64,000 bases of DNA from assembly GCA_049841135.1 (NCBI GenBank), contig JASGHK010000004.1, positions 2,976,001-3,040,000 on the forward strand, given 5' to 3'. Numbering within the stretch: position 1 is the first letter of the stretch; every line of letters begins with the position of its first letter. Under the pieces are notes generated by a model, which was given only the letters and a program-made list of their open reading frames with translations, had not been told where the DNA came from and searched no databases. A program made the position numbers and the translations under genes. The stretch is from JACRCT01 sp049841135. GTDB taxonomy: Bacteria; Myxococcota; Myxococcia; Myxococcales; UBA5297. This document shows positions 30,804 to 40,423 of this stretch, piece by piece.

Positions 30804-31318
30804 GTGGGCCACGCGAAGAGCTGGAGCGGCGGCAACACGCCCGTGCGCATGGTCGGCGTGCTCATGGGGCTGGGCGTCGCCGTCGGCTTCGTGGCCACCC
30901 TGCTCTTCCCGCTCACCGCCCTGCCCTTCGAGCGCTGGTGGCCGGCCTCGGCCATGGCGCTCGCGTGCGGCGCGGTCCTCGTCGTCGTGGGCACCCGCGC
31001 GAACTCCGGCGCGACCTTGGGCGAAGACGCCGTCGTCGCGCGCTACCTGCTGGGCGGCGAGCGCGTGCTCGCGCACCAGGACATCGCCTGGGCCTACGTG
31101 CTGCGGCTCAGGACCACGCTGCTGTTCGTGGCCGCGTCCGACGAGGCGCTGCGGCTGGTGGCCCACGACGGGACCTCGGTGGACCTGACCCTGCCGCTGG
31201 CCGTCCTCGAGCCCAAGCTCTCCCGCGCCTACCTCGGCTACACGCCCGAGGCTGCCCGTCGGGGTGGCGCAGGCGGGTGGAGGAGCAGGCGGCGAAGACG
31301 AGGAAGCTCGTCTCGTAG
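30804..31318 (+). CDS. Small membrane protein with PH-like soluble part (probable frameshift near its end)
   Basis: A GTG start is followed by two hydrophobic helices (about residues 16-62) and a beta-rich soluble domain that may resemble a bacterial PH domain (RYLLGGERVLAHQDIAWAYVL). The open frame runs on into the next gene antisense, but the C-terminus in another frame (VEEQAAKTRKLVS, stop at 31318) looks more natural. If so, an indel lies near 31255-31265. It follows the second ketosynthase closely and may be co-transcribed. I do not recognise the family. Confidence 0.55.
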
Positions 31319-31347
31319 GCAGGCCGAATCCGCCCCGGAGCGCCGCC

Positions 31348-32283
31348 TCAGGACACCTCGCGGCCGGCGACGGCGGCGGCATGCTGGACGATGGCCGAGG
31401 CGATGTCGGTGTGCGTCGCGCCCTCGAGCCCCTCGAAGCCCGGGCTCGAGTTCACCTCCACGACCCGCGGGCCGTCCTTGGACTCCAGCAGGTCCACCCC
31501 GGCGACCTCGAGGCCGAGCACGCGGGCCGCCTGGACGGACACCTGCGCGAACTCGCGGGGGATCTGCAGGGCCGTCCCCTCGGCGCCGCGGTGGATGTTG
31601 GAGCGGAACTCGCCGGCCTTGGCCTGGCGGCGCATGGCGGCCACCACGCGGTCGCCCACGACCAGGGCGCGCACGTCCCGCCCCTCCGACTCGCGCACGA
31701 ACTGCTGCAGGAGGATGTCGTGGCCCAGGTCCCAGAAGGTGTTGAGCAGGGCCTGCGCCTCCTCCGCGGTGGTGGCGATCATCACGCCGACGCCCTGCGT
31801 TCCCTGGATGAGCTTGACGATGACCGGGAGCCCGCCGACCTGCTCGACGAGGCGCGGGACGCTGGCGCGATGGTGCGCGAGCAGCGTGCGCGGCACCGGG
31901 ATGCCCTCGCGCGCCAGCACCTGCAGGCACCTCAGCTTGTCGCGGCTGGTGGCGATGGCGCGCGCGCCGTTGACCACCGGCACCCCCATCGCCTCGAACT
32001 GGCTGACCACCGCCAGGCCGTAGCGGGTGATGCTGGTGCCGATGCGCGGCAGCAGCACGTCCGGCGGCGGCACCCTCTCCGTCCCGTACCAGACCTGCGG
32101 CGCGCCGCTCTCGACCAGCACGTGGCAGCGCAGGGTGTCGAGCACCACCGCCCGGTGCCCCTGGGCCTTGGCGGCCTGCAGCAGACGCTTGGTGGAGTAG
32201 AGAGAGCGGCTGCGCGAGAGGATGCACAGCAGGCGCGAAGAGCTGCGCGAGGTGGAGCGGGAGGCGCGGCGGCGGGGGGGCAT
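31348..32283 (-). CDS. ATP-grasp RimK-like ligase
   Basis: The protein has 311 residues with the RimK layout: DVLLPRIGTSITRYGLAVVSQFE, then SRDKLRCLQVLAREGIPVP and VKLIQGTQGVGV, a Gly-rich ATP-binding loop. The ligand segment VDLLESKDGPRVVEVNSSPGFEG is a hallmark of glutamate-ligase-type ATP-grasp enzymes. These add Glu or a related amino acid to a protein or small-molecule carboxyl. The partner cannot be told from sequence. It is divergent from the FHA-sigma54 activator with a shared intergenic region. Confidence 0.85.
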   Translation of the reverse strand: MPPRRRASRSTSRSSSRLLCILSRSRSLYSTKRLLQAAKAQGHRAVVLDTLRCHVLVESGAPQVWYGTERVPPPDVLLPRIGTSITRYGLAVVSQFEAMGVPVVNGARAIATSRDKLRCLQVLAREGIPVPRTLLAHHRASVPRLVEQVGGLPVIVKLIQGTQGVGVMIATTAEEAQALLNTFWDLGHDILLQQFVRESEGRDVRALVVGDRVVAAMRRQAKAGEFRSNIHRGAEGTALQIPREFAQVSVQAARVLGLEVAGVDLLESKDGPRVVEVNSSPGFEGLEGATHTDIASAIVQHAAAVAGREVS

Positions 32284-32398
32284 GAGAGGGTGGCTCGGGT
32301 GGACGTCGGGCAAACACCTACGGGGCGACCGGGCGTTTCGCGCACCATCTTCCCGGTCCTCCACATCGCAAACGCCCTTGTTATAGTCCCAACCCCTT

Positions 32399-33820
<1,422 letters not shown>

Positions 33821-33863
33821 GAGCGCCGGCCTCGTCGGCCGCACTTCTGAACCTCGAGGGGCC

Positions 33864-35437
33864 ATGGAAGCGCCGAGCCGCATCCCCGACGTCGAGCTGA
33901 GCGCACGGGTCGTCCAGCTGCACGAGCTCCTGGAGCGGGCCGCGCCCTGCCTGGAGGCCCTGGGCGAGCAGCTGCAGCCCCGCCCTCACCGGCTGGTGCT
34001 GGCGGACCGCGACGGCATCGCCCTCTGGACGCGTGCGCACCGCCTGCCCCCGGGGCGACGCCGATGGTGCCCGGCACCAACTGCGCGGTGCTCCTGGGCG
34101 CCAAGGAGGGGACGCGGCCGGAGGCCCTGGCCAAGGGCGAGCCGTTCAAGCGGGTGCACCTGGGCCGCGCCATCCTGGGCCAGCCCATCGTCGTGGAGGG
34201 GCAAGGCGCGGTCGGCTCGCTGGTCGCCTCCTTCGGTGAAGAGCCCGGTCCGGTGGCGGAGGGGCTGGTCGCGCTGACCGCCTCGTCCATCGCCCGCCTG
34301 GCCGGGCCGGCCCACGGCTCGACCCTGGGCGAGACGCACCGCCTCTGGCTGGCGGAGATCATCCACCACATCCCCGCGGCCGTGGCGGTGCTCGACTCGA
34401 AGACCGGGCGGATCGCCATGGTCAACCGGCACGCCGAAGAGCTGTTCGGGATGAAGCTCGCCGAGGCGGGGGACGTGGCGGGCGACACCAATGCGGGCTT
34501 CAACCCGCGCTGGCCCGACGGGCGGCCCGTCTCCCCAGAGGAGTCTCCCGTGCCCCGCGCGCTCCGGACCGGCCGGGCGGTGAGCGGGGTCGAGCTCGTG
34601 ATCGACGTGGCCCAGGGACGCCCGGCTCACGTGCTGCTGAGCGCGGTCCCCATCCTCGAGCACGGGGTCCCCGCGGCGCTGGTCGTGACCCTGGTGGACG
34701 TGACCGAGCGCGAGCGCATCCTGGCCGCGGAGCGGGAGGCGCGCGCCAGCGCCGAGGTCACCGCGAAGGTGCGCGACCGGATGGTCGCCGCGCTGGGCCA
34801 CGACCTGCGCCAGCCGCTCACCGCCGTGCTCCTGGGCCTGGACGCGGTGGGCACGGCGCAGCTCTCGGGGCCGACCCGCGACACGTTGCGCAAGACCCGC
34901 CGCTCGGCGCGCCGCATCGAGGCCATGATCAGCGACCTCATCGACTTCGCCGGCTCCTCGACCGGGGCGACGCTCAAGCTGGTCCCGCGCGAGGCCGACC
35001 TGCTGGGCATCGCCGAGAGCGTGGTGGAGGAGCTGCAGGTGGTCGAGCCCGGCCTGAAGGTGGAGCTGCAGGCCCGCGGCGACGTGCGTGGGCTGTGGGA
35101 TGAAGGCCGGCTCGAGCAGCTGATGACCAACCTGCTCGTCAACGCGGCGCGCTACGGCGCGGAGGGGAAGCCGGTGGAGGTGCGCCTGGAGGGCCGGGGC
35201 GGCGAGGTGGTGGCCGAGGTGCGCAACCGCGGCGAGCCCATCCCCGCCGAGGTCCAGCCGCAGCTCTTCCAGCCCTTCGTCCGCGCCACGCGCAAGGGAC
35301 CGGGCATGGGGCTTGGATTGTTCATCGTCCGCGAGATCGCCCGCGCCCACGGCGGCTCGGCCGCCCTGGCCACGAGCGACGCGTCGGGCACCACCTTCTG
35401 CATCCGGCTTCCCCGCGGAGCCGGCGCGAGCGGGTAG
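33864..35437 (+). CDS. PAS-containing sensor histidine kinase (frameshifted near its start)
   Basis: The protein has about 523 residues. An N-terminal GAF-like segment is followed by a PAS domain (about 160-275), then a HisKA dimerisation helix with phosphoacceptor His in ALGHDLRQPL. The HATPase domain carries TNLLVNAARYGAEG (N box) and GMGLGLFIVREI (G box). The first 60 codons are in frame 0 and the rest in frame 2; the join is in a CCCCCGGGG run near 34045. Either one base is missing or two are extra. No membrane helix is seen, so it is probably cytoplasmic. It lies 43 bases after the FHA activator and may act with it. Confidence 0.85.
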
Positions 35438-35450
35438 CCGCTTGGGCGCT

Positions 35451-35497
35451 GTCCATGTTGATGAGCGCTGACATATCTTACGCAGCCCAGGAGCGCG
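35451..35497. repeat. Dispersed 47-bp element, copy 2
   Basis: This copy shares 36 of 47 bases with 1424-1470 and the same CTTACGCAGC core. The inverted-repeat arms are imperfect here. It sits between the kinase stop and the ADP-ribosylglycohydrolase start, in a stretch of about 110 bases with no gene. Confidence 0.55.
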
Positions 35498-35546
35498 GCC
35501 GCTCTCGCCGCGCCAGCGGCCAGGTGCAGTTGGAGGCAACGACACC

Positions 35547-36428
35547 ATGAGCAAGGGCTCCATCGCCGTCGGACTCTCGCGCGCCGTCCGCAGCCTGCAG
35601 GGCCTGTCGCTGGGCGACGCCTTCGGCCAGCGCTTCTTCCGTCCGGACGCCCTGCCGCGCATCGAGGGCCGCACCCTCCCGGACGCGCCCTGGCGCTGGA
35701 CGGACGACACCGAGATGGCGCTGTCAATCGTCGAGGAGCTGGGCGCCAAGGGCACCATCGACCCGGACTCGCTCGCCCAGCGCTTCGCGAGCCGCTACGA
35801 CTCGACGCGCGGGTACGGCGCCGGCGCCCACGAGTGGATGGGCCTGGTGCGTGGCGGCATGAGCTGGAGGCTGGCCGCCCCGATGCTCTTCGAGGGCCAG
35901 GGCTCCTACGGCAACGGTGGGGCGATGCGGGTGGCGCCGCTGGGCGCGTACTTCGGCGGCGACCCCAAGCGCGCGGCCGAGGAGGCCCGGAAGTCGGCGA
36001 TGGTGACGCACGCGCACCCGGAGGGCCAGGCGGGCGCCATCGCCATCGCGGTCGCAGCGTCGATGGTCTCCATTCGGCCCCACCCGCCAGGAAAGGACCT
36101 GCTCCTCCAGGTGCTGCCCCACGTTCCGCCGGGTCCGACCCGCGACGGTATCGAGGCGGCTCTAGCGCTCAATCCCCAAGACACCTTGGCGGCGGCGTTG
36201 AAGCTCGGGAGCGGAGACCAGGTCGCGTCGCAGGACACGGTGCCGTTCGCGCTCTTCTGTGCGGCACATCACCTCACCGACTTCCAGCAGGCGATGTGGG
36301 AGACGGTCTCCGGCCTGGGCGATCGCGACACGACCTGCGCCATCGTCGGCGGCATCGTCGCCATGACCAGCGAGCCGCCCGCCCCCTGGCTCAAGGCGCG
36401 CGAGCCGCTGCCAGACCTGCGGGGCTAG
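35547..36428 (+). CDS. ADP-ribosylglycohydrolase family protein
   Basis: The protein has 293 residues with all-helical DraG-type signatures. The metal/active-site motif WTDDTEMAL is at about 51-59, GNGGAMRVAPLG at about 124, THAHPEG at about 154, and the second metal motif GDRDTTCAIVGGIV near the C-terminus. Two magnesium ions normally bind at these Asp residues, and the enzyme removes ADP-ribose from a protein or small molecule. The substrate is not readable from sequence. A GGAGG site lies upstream of the ATG. Confidence 0.9.
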   Translation: MSKGSIAVGLSRAVRSLQGLSLGDAFGQRFFRPDALPRIEGRTLPDAPWRWTDDTEMALSIVEELGAKGTIDPDSLAQRFASRYDSTRGYGAGAHEWMGLVRGGMSWRLAAPMLFEGQGSYGNGGAMRVAPLGAYFGGDPKRAAEEARKSAMVTHAHPEGQAGAIAIAVAASMVSIRPHPPGKDLLLQVLPHVPPGPTRDGIEAALALNPQDTLAAALKLGSGDQVASQDTVPFALFCAAHHLTDFQQAMWETVSGLGDRDTTCAIVGGIVAMTSEPPAPWLKAREPLPDLRG

Positions 36429-36473
36429 ACAAGAAAGAAGAAACGGGAGCAGCGCCGAGGCAGGTCTCGAAGT

Positions 36474-36529
36474 GCCAAGGCCAAGAGAAGCAGCTCTTGG
36501 CGACCTTGGCCCCTTGGCGACCTTGGCGG
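36474..36529. repeat. CCTTGGCG hairpin/repeat in a convergent intergenic region
   Basis: Arms GCCAAGG-CCAAGAG (36474-36487) and CTCTTGG-cga-CCTTGGC (36494-36510) can form a long hairpin. A further CCTTGGCGACCTTGGCGG follows directly. The segment lies between convergent gene ends and may end transcription in both directions. Confidence 0.55.
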
Positions 36530-36547
36530 CCCGACATGGCCCCATCC

Positions 36548-36590
36548 CAAAAGAGAACGGCCGCCGAAGCCTCGCTCCGGCGGCCGTCTT
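36548..36590 (-). terminator. Probable rho-independent terminator of the OmpA gene
   Basis: A perfect 10-bp stem (ACGGCCGCCG and CGGCGGCCGT, loop of eleven bases) is followed, on the minus strand, by TCTCTTTT. It lies about 30 bases past the inferred natural stop of the OmpA gene at 36618, which supports that stop. Confidence 0.65.
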
Positions 36591-36617
36591 GGCTTCTGAG
36601 GCAGTCGCTGCCGGCCG

Positions 36618-38463
36618 CTACTCGATCATCGAGCTCGACGCGGCGGTTGTTGGTGCGGCCTTCCTTGGTGTCATTGGTGTCGGCGGGCTTGTCGGGGCCG
36701 AAGCCCTGGGCCTTGAGGCGGGTCTCGACGATCTTCTTGTTCTTCACGAGGTAGGTCTTCACCGCCTCGGCCCGCGCCTGGCTGAGCTTCACGTTGACCT
36801 CGCGCGGCCCGTCATTGTCGGTGTGGCCCTCGACGCGCAGCACGGCGATCTCGGGGTGGGCCGTGAGCACGTCGCCGATCTGGCCCAGCAGCGGGAAGGA
36901 CTTGGGGAGGATGTCCGACTTGCCGATGGCGAACTCAATCTTCTCCTTGATGGTGATCTTGCCCTGCGCCATGGCCACCAGCTGCTTCTTGGCCTTCGGG
37001 CAGCCGGAGTTGTCGACCTCGCCCTTCTCGTCGGGGCAGTTGTCCAGGAAGTCGGCCACGGTATCGCCGTCCTTGTCCGGGCAGCCCTTCAGCTCCTTGG
37101 TGCCGGCGGCGGTCGGGCACTGGTCCTCGGCGTCGGGGACGCCGTCCTTGTCCTGGTCGGGGATGGGGCAGCCCTTGTTCTCGACAGGGCCGGCCTGGCT
37201 CAGGCACGCGTCGTCCTTGTCCTCGATGCCGTCGCCGTCGGTGTCGTGGAGCGCGCAGCCCTTGCGGTCGGCGGGGCCGGCCTCGGTGGGGCACTGGTCC
37301 TGCTTGTCGGGGATGCCGTCCTTGTCGGTGTCGACGACGGGGCAGCCCTTCTCCTCCTTGGTGCCGGCGGTGTCGGGGCAGTTGTCGTCGCCGTCGGGGA
37401 TTCCGTCGCGGTCGTTGTCCGGGTCGGGGCAGCCGTCCTCGTCCTGGTAGACGTCGCGGTCCTCCTTGTCGGCCGGGCACTGGTCCTCGAAGTTCTTGAC
37501 GCCGTCGTTGTCGTCGTCGAGCTCGGGGCACTGCTGCGGCGTGTGCTGCTCGCCGGGCGCGCAGGGGTCGACCGGCTGCTGCGCGAAGGAGACGCCGGCC
37601 ATCAGGCGGTACGTCGGGTTGCCGGGCATGCCGCCGAAGCCGGGGCCGCCGACGGCGAAGACCTCGAGCAGCCACACCGGCACGCGGATGCCGGCGAGAA
37701 TCTCCCCACCCGCCGGGGTCTGGCCGACGAGCGGGAAGCCGAAGTTGCCGCTGAGCTCGAGGCCGACGGTGTTCTTGACCTTGGTCATGCCCACGAGGCG
37801 CAGGCCCAGCTGGTGGCCGACGGAGTCCCGGACCGTCCCGGTGCCGGAGCTGAGGACCGCGTTGTCCGGACGGATCCACGAGTAGAGCTCGCCGCCCAGG
37901 CGGAAGCCGCCGAAGTCGCGTCCGACCGAGACCTGCGGCGCGAGCGCGAACTCCTTGCCGAGGATGTTCTCGGAGGCCAGGGGCAAGGCCGCCGCCAGCT
38001 GGAAGGCGATGTCCACCGGGAAGCCGGCGGCGAGCAGGCCACCCTTCTTCTGGCTGGTCAGGCCCAGGCGAGCGGAGAGCAGGGGCGAGGAGAGCCCGGC
38101 GCCCTCCGGGCGCTTGAAGCTCGGGAACTCGTGGCCCTTCTGGTACAGCACGACGGGGATCTCGCCGTCGACCTGCAGCCAGGAGGTGATGCCGTAGCCG
38201 ATGAGCGCGTGAGCGGTCCAGCGGTGCTCGATGACGTCGCCCTGCTTGGAGGTCCCGGCCCACAGGACGAGCGGCTCACTCTCGTAATGGAACGCCAGCA
38301 GCGCGTGGACCTGCCCGGCCTCGGCCAGGTCGCCGGTCGCCGTGGTCAGCCCCTCGCGGATGCCCGCGTTGAAGTTGAACCGCTCCAGGCGGAACTCCGG
38401 CAGCGGAGTCTGCGCCGACGCCGTTCCCGCGATGAGCAGGGAGAGGAGGACGAGTGAACGCAT
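36618..38463 (-). CDS. OmpA-family outer membrane protein with thrombospondin-type-3 repeats
   Basis: The protein has about 614 residues. A signal peptide (1-18) leads into a beta-barrel-like N-terminal half (to about 300). Seven or so calcium-binding TSP3 repeats of the DxDxDGxxDxxDxC type follow (about 310-490). A C-terminal OmpA peptidoglycan-binding domain has IEFAIGKSDILPKS and VEGHTDNDGPREVN. At the end, RRVEL is followed, after one extra base beside GAGCTC (near 36627-36630), by a natural IE-stop at 36618. As written, the frame runs on to 36391 into the downstream gene. The terminator just beyond supports the shorter end. Confidence 0.9.
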
Positions 38464-38580
38464 GGGCTCGAATCCAGGGCTTGGGGGTCAGTGCCTCGCC
38501 CCAATCGTTGCGAGGCGGACGGAAGTCATAGCACCCGGAAGGCAGTCCATCCAGGGAGGCCTTGGCCGCGGCTCGTGAGC

Positions 38581-38985
38581 CTACTTGCCCTGGAGCTGTA
38601 CCTGCCCTGGCGGCTCCTCGGCGATCCGGGCCAGCTGGTGCAGCTGGGCGCGAACCGACACGGCGAGCAGCATCACCGCCGCCGCCGAGGCCGCGGCGAA
38701 GCCGAAGGCCAGCGGCCGTCGCCACCAGCCCGGGTTCGCCGCCTCCACCGCCGCCGCCCTCTTCTTCCCGACCTCCTGCGCCACGGCCCGGCGCAGCCGG
38801 TCGCGGGCGGACTGCGAGGGCGCCGGCCCGGCCTGCGCCGTCTCGATCTCGCGCTTGAGCGCCAGGTAGCCCTTCAGGCAGCCGGGGCACTCGAGCAGGT
38901 GCGCCTCGACCTGGTCGCGGGTGCGCTCCTCGACCGAGCCGAAGTGGTAGGCGACGAGCTCGCCGCGGATCAGCTGGCAGTCCAT
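38581..38985 (-). CDS. Anti-sigma factor with zinc-finger (ZAS-type)
   Basis: The protein has 134 residues. The N-terminal zinc-binding motif HLLECPGC (HxxxCxxC) is followed by a linker and one membrane helix (LAFGFAAASAAAVMLLAVSV), with the tail presumably outside the cytoplasm. Such proteins hold an ECF sigma factor inactive until a signal. Its ATG lies inside the sigma gene, overlapping its end by 16 bases, so the pair is translationally coupled. Confidence 0.85.
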   Translation of the reverse strand: MDCQLIRGELVAYHFGSVEERTRDQVEAHLLECPGCLKGYLALKREIETAQAGPAPSQSARDRLRRAVAQEVGKKRAAAVEAANPGWWRRPLAFGFAAASAAAVMLLAVSVRAQLHQLARIAEEPPGQVQLQGK

Positions 38986-39507
38986 GGCTTCATCTCCTCG
39001 CGCAGCCGGCCGATGAGCTCGTGCATGCGCGACTTCACGGTCCCCACCGGGGCCTGGACCACCCCGGCCATCTCTTCGTAGGACAGCCCCGCGACTCGGA
39101 GGTGGTAGAGCTCCGCGAGCGGCTCGGGCAGCATCTCCACCGCCTCGAGCAGCGCGCGCACCGCCTGGTGGCGCTCGAGCGCGCCCGACGCCGGCTCCGC
39201 CACGGGTTCGCCGTCGCGCGCCACGACCTGCATCGCGCGGCTGGCCCTTCCGGCGGAGCGCGCGCGGTTCAGGCAGAGGTTGCGCGCGACCTGGAAGAGC
39301 CAGGCGCGGAAGCTGCCCTGCTCCTGGCGTTTGCCCTTGAGCACGCCCATGAAGGCCTCGTGCAGCAGGTCCTCGGCCTCGGCGCGGTCGCGCACGTGCT
39401 TGAGGACGAAGCCGAAGAGCGGCCGCTCGTAGCGCTCGTAGAGCTGATCGAAGGCGGCCGAGCTCGCCGCGGATCAGCTGCTCGTAGAGGGCTTCGTCGG
39501 AGAGCAT
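38970..39507 (-). CDS. ECF RNA polymerase sigma factor (frameshifted)
   Basis: The protein has about 178 residues. Region 2 (AEAEDLLHEAFMGVLKGK, with FRAWLFQVARNLCLNRAR) and region 4 (LPEPLAELYHLRVAGLSYEEMAG...GTVKSRMHELIGRLR) are clear. The first 17 codons are in another frame. The join is at about 39456-39459, just after GAGCTC, where one extra base is present. Correction gives GELGAFDQLYERYERPLFGFV or GELAAFDQ, typical of ECF factors. It is followed by an overlapping anti-sigma gene and preceded by two small membrane protein genes. Confidence 0.88.
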
Positions 39508-39515
39508 CGGCGCCT

Positions 39516-39878
39516 TCAGTCCTGCTCCGGGCCGGCCTTGAGCGCCGCGCGCAGCGCCCCCGCCGCGAGCACCAGCGTGGAGAGCACCACGAAGACGAGG
39601 GCGAGGTTGAGGTTGTGCAGCGACTCCGCCAGGCCGATGAGCGTGGTCGGGTACTGCTGCGCGGCGGGGAGCTTGGCGACGTGCATGAAGGTCGCCACGA
39701 CGCCCATCACGGTGCCCAGCACGCCGCAGAGGAAGTCGACGAACCCCAGAATGGTGAAGAGCGTCACCAGCTTGCGCTCGGGCTTGAGGGCGTAGGCGAA
39801 CCCGACCGCCAGCAGCAGCAGGCCGAAGGCGAGCGTCGGGACCATTCCGAACCCGCCCTCTTTGAATGCCGTCAGCAT
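39516..39878 (-). CDS. Small four-helix membrane protein (ExbB/TolQ-like)
   Basis: The protein has 120 residues with about four hydrophobic segments. It is a clear paralogue of the protein encoded at 39978-40349, sharing GFGMVPTLAFGLLLLAVG-type N-termini, PERK near residue 33, and a conserved ESLHNLNLALVFVVL. Distant likeness to MotA/TolQ/ExbB proton-channel proteins is possible. It lies eight bases upstream of the sigma gene. A promoter-like element (39913-39944) lies 35 bases upstream. Confidence 0.75.
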   Translation of the reverse strand: MLTAFKEGGFGMVPTLAFGLLLLAVGFAYALKPERKLVTLFTILGFVDFLCGVLGTVMGVVATFMHVAKLPAAQQYPTTLIGLAESLHNLNLALVFVVLSTLVLAAGALRAALKAGPEQD

Positions 39879-39912
39879 CGTCTCGGGCCCTCGCTTCGCG
39901 TCCGTCTGGGGT

Positions 39913-39944
39913 CAGGAGAAAACCGGTCGCGGCAAAAGGTTCGC
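39913..39944 (-). promoter_or_regulatory. Putative ECF-sigma promoter, copy 1
   Basis: On the minus strand this 32-base element starts GCGAACCTTTT and ends CGGTTTTCTCCTG. It matches 40391-40422 at 28 of 32 positions with identical length. GAACC is a common ECF -35 core. It lies 35 bases ahead of the membrane protein ATG at 39878 and probably drives the sigma operon. Confidence 0.6.
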
Positions 39945-39977
39945 CACCGCGACCGGTCCTTGGGAATTCGCCCGTGC

Positions 39978-40349
39978 CTACGCAGGGTTCGCCGGCCCCG
40001 TCTTGGACTTCAGCCCCAGCCGCAGCGCGCCGACCGCCGCGATGAGCGTCGCCAGGACGATGAAGACGAAGGCCAGGATGATGTTGTTGAGCGACTCGGA
40101 GATGCCCAGGAGCGTGATGGTGTGCTGCTGATCGGCCGGCACCTTCTCGATGTAGCGGAAGGTGGTGGTGAAGCCGGTCACGGTCCCCAGCATGCCGGAG
40201 CCGAAGACGACGACCCCCAGGCTGACGAGCAGCGGGACGAAGCGCCGCTCGGGGAAGATGGCGTAGCAGACGCCCGCCGCGACGAGCAGCACGCCGAACA
40301 GCGCCGTCGGGTACATCCCCCAGCCACCTGCGAGCCAGAAGTCAGACAT
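39978..40349 (-). CDS. Small four-helix membrane protein, paralogue of the gene at 39516
   Basis: The protein has 123 residues, hydrophobic, with the same layout: GGWGMYPTALFGVLL, then PERRFVPLL, GTVTGF and ISESLNNIILAFVFIVLATL. A GGAGG ribosome-binding site lies seven bases before the ATG. Its own promoter-like element (40391-40422) lies 42 bases upstream. Together with its paralogue it may form a small ion- or proton-channel-like complex that the ECF sigma factor controls; this is inferred from gene order. Confidence 0.75.
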   Translation of the reverse strand: MSDFWLAGGWGMYPTALFGVLLVAAGVCYAIFPERRFVPLLVSLGVVVFGSGMLGTVTGFTTTFRYIEKVPADQQHTITLLGISESLNNIILAFVFIVLATLIAAVGALRLGLKSKTGPANPA

Positions 40350-40390
40350 TGTGGTCCTCCAGGGTCCGGCACGGTTGCGTCCGTGCACGC

Positions 40391-40422
40391 CAGGAGAAAA
40401 CCGCACCCGGAAAAAGGTTCGC
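40391..40422 (-). promoter_or_regulatory. Putative ECF-sigma promoter, copy 2
   Basis: This is the second copy of the 32-base element (GCGAACCTTTT at one end, CGGTTTTCTCCTG at the other), 42 bases ahead of the ATG at 40349 and directly after the stop of the upstream lipoprotein gene. Conservation only at the two ends and spacer suggests a promoter rather than a coding relic. Confidence 0.6.
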
Positions 40423-40423
40423 G

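Noticed and set aside
36391..36617. C-terminal extension of the OmpA gene
   Set aside because: It follows a likely extra base, reads through a terminator hairpin and overlaps the convergent gene; the natural stop at 36618 fits the family.
36472..38457. 661-codon plus-strand frame opposite the OmpA gene
   Set aside because: It is an antisense shadow of the calcium-repeat region.
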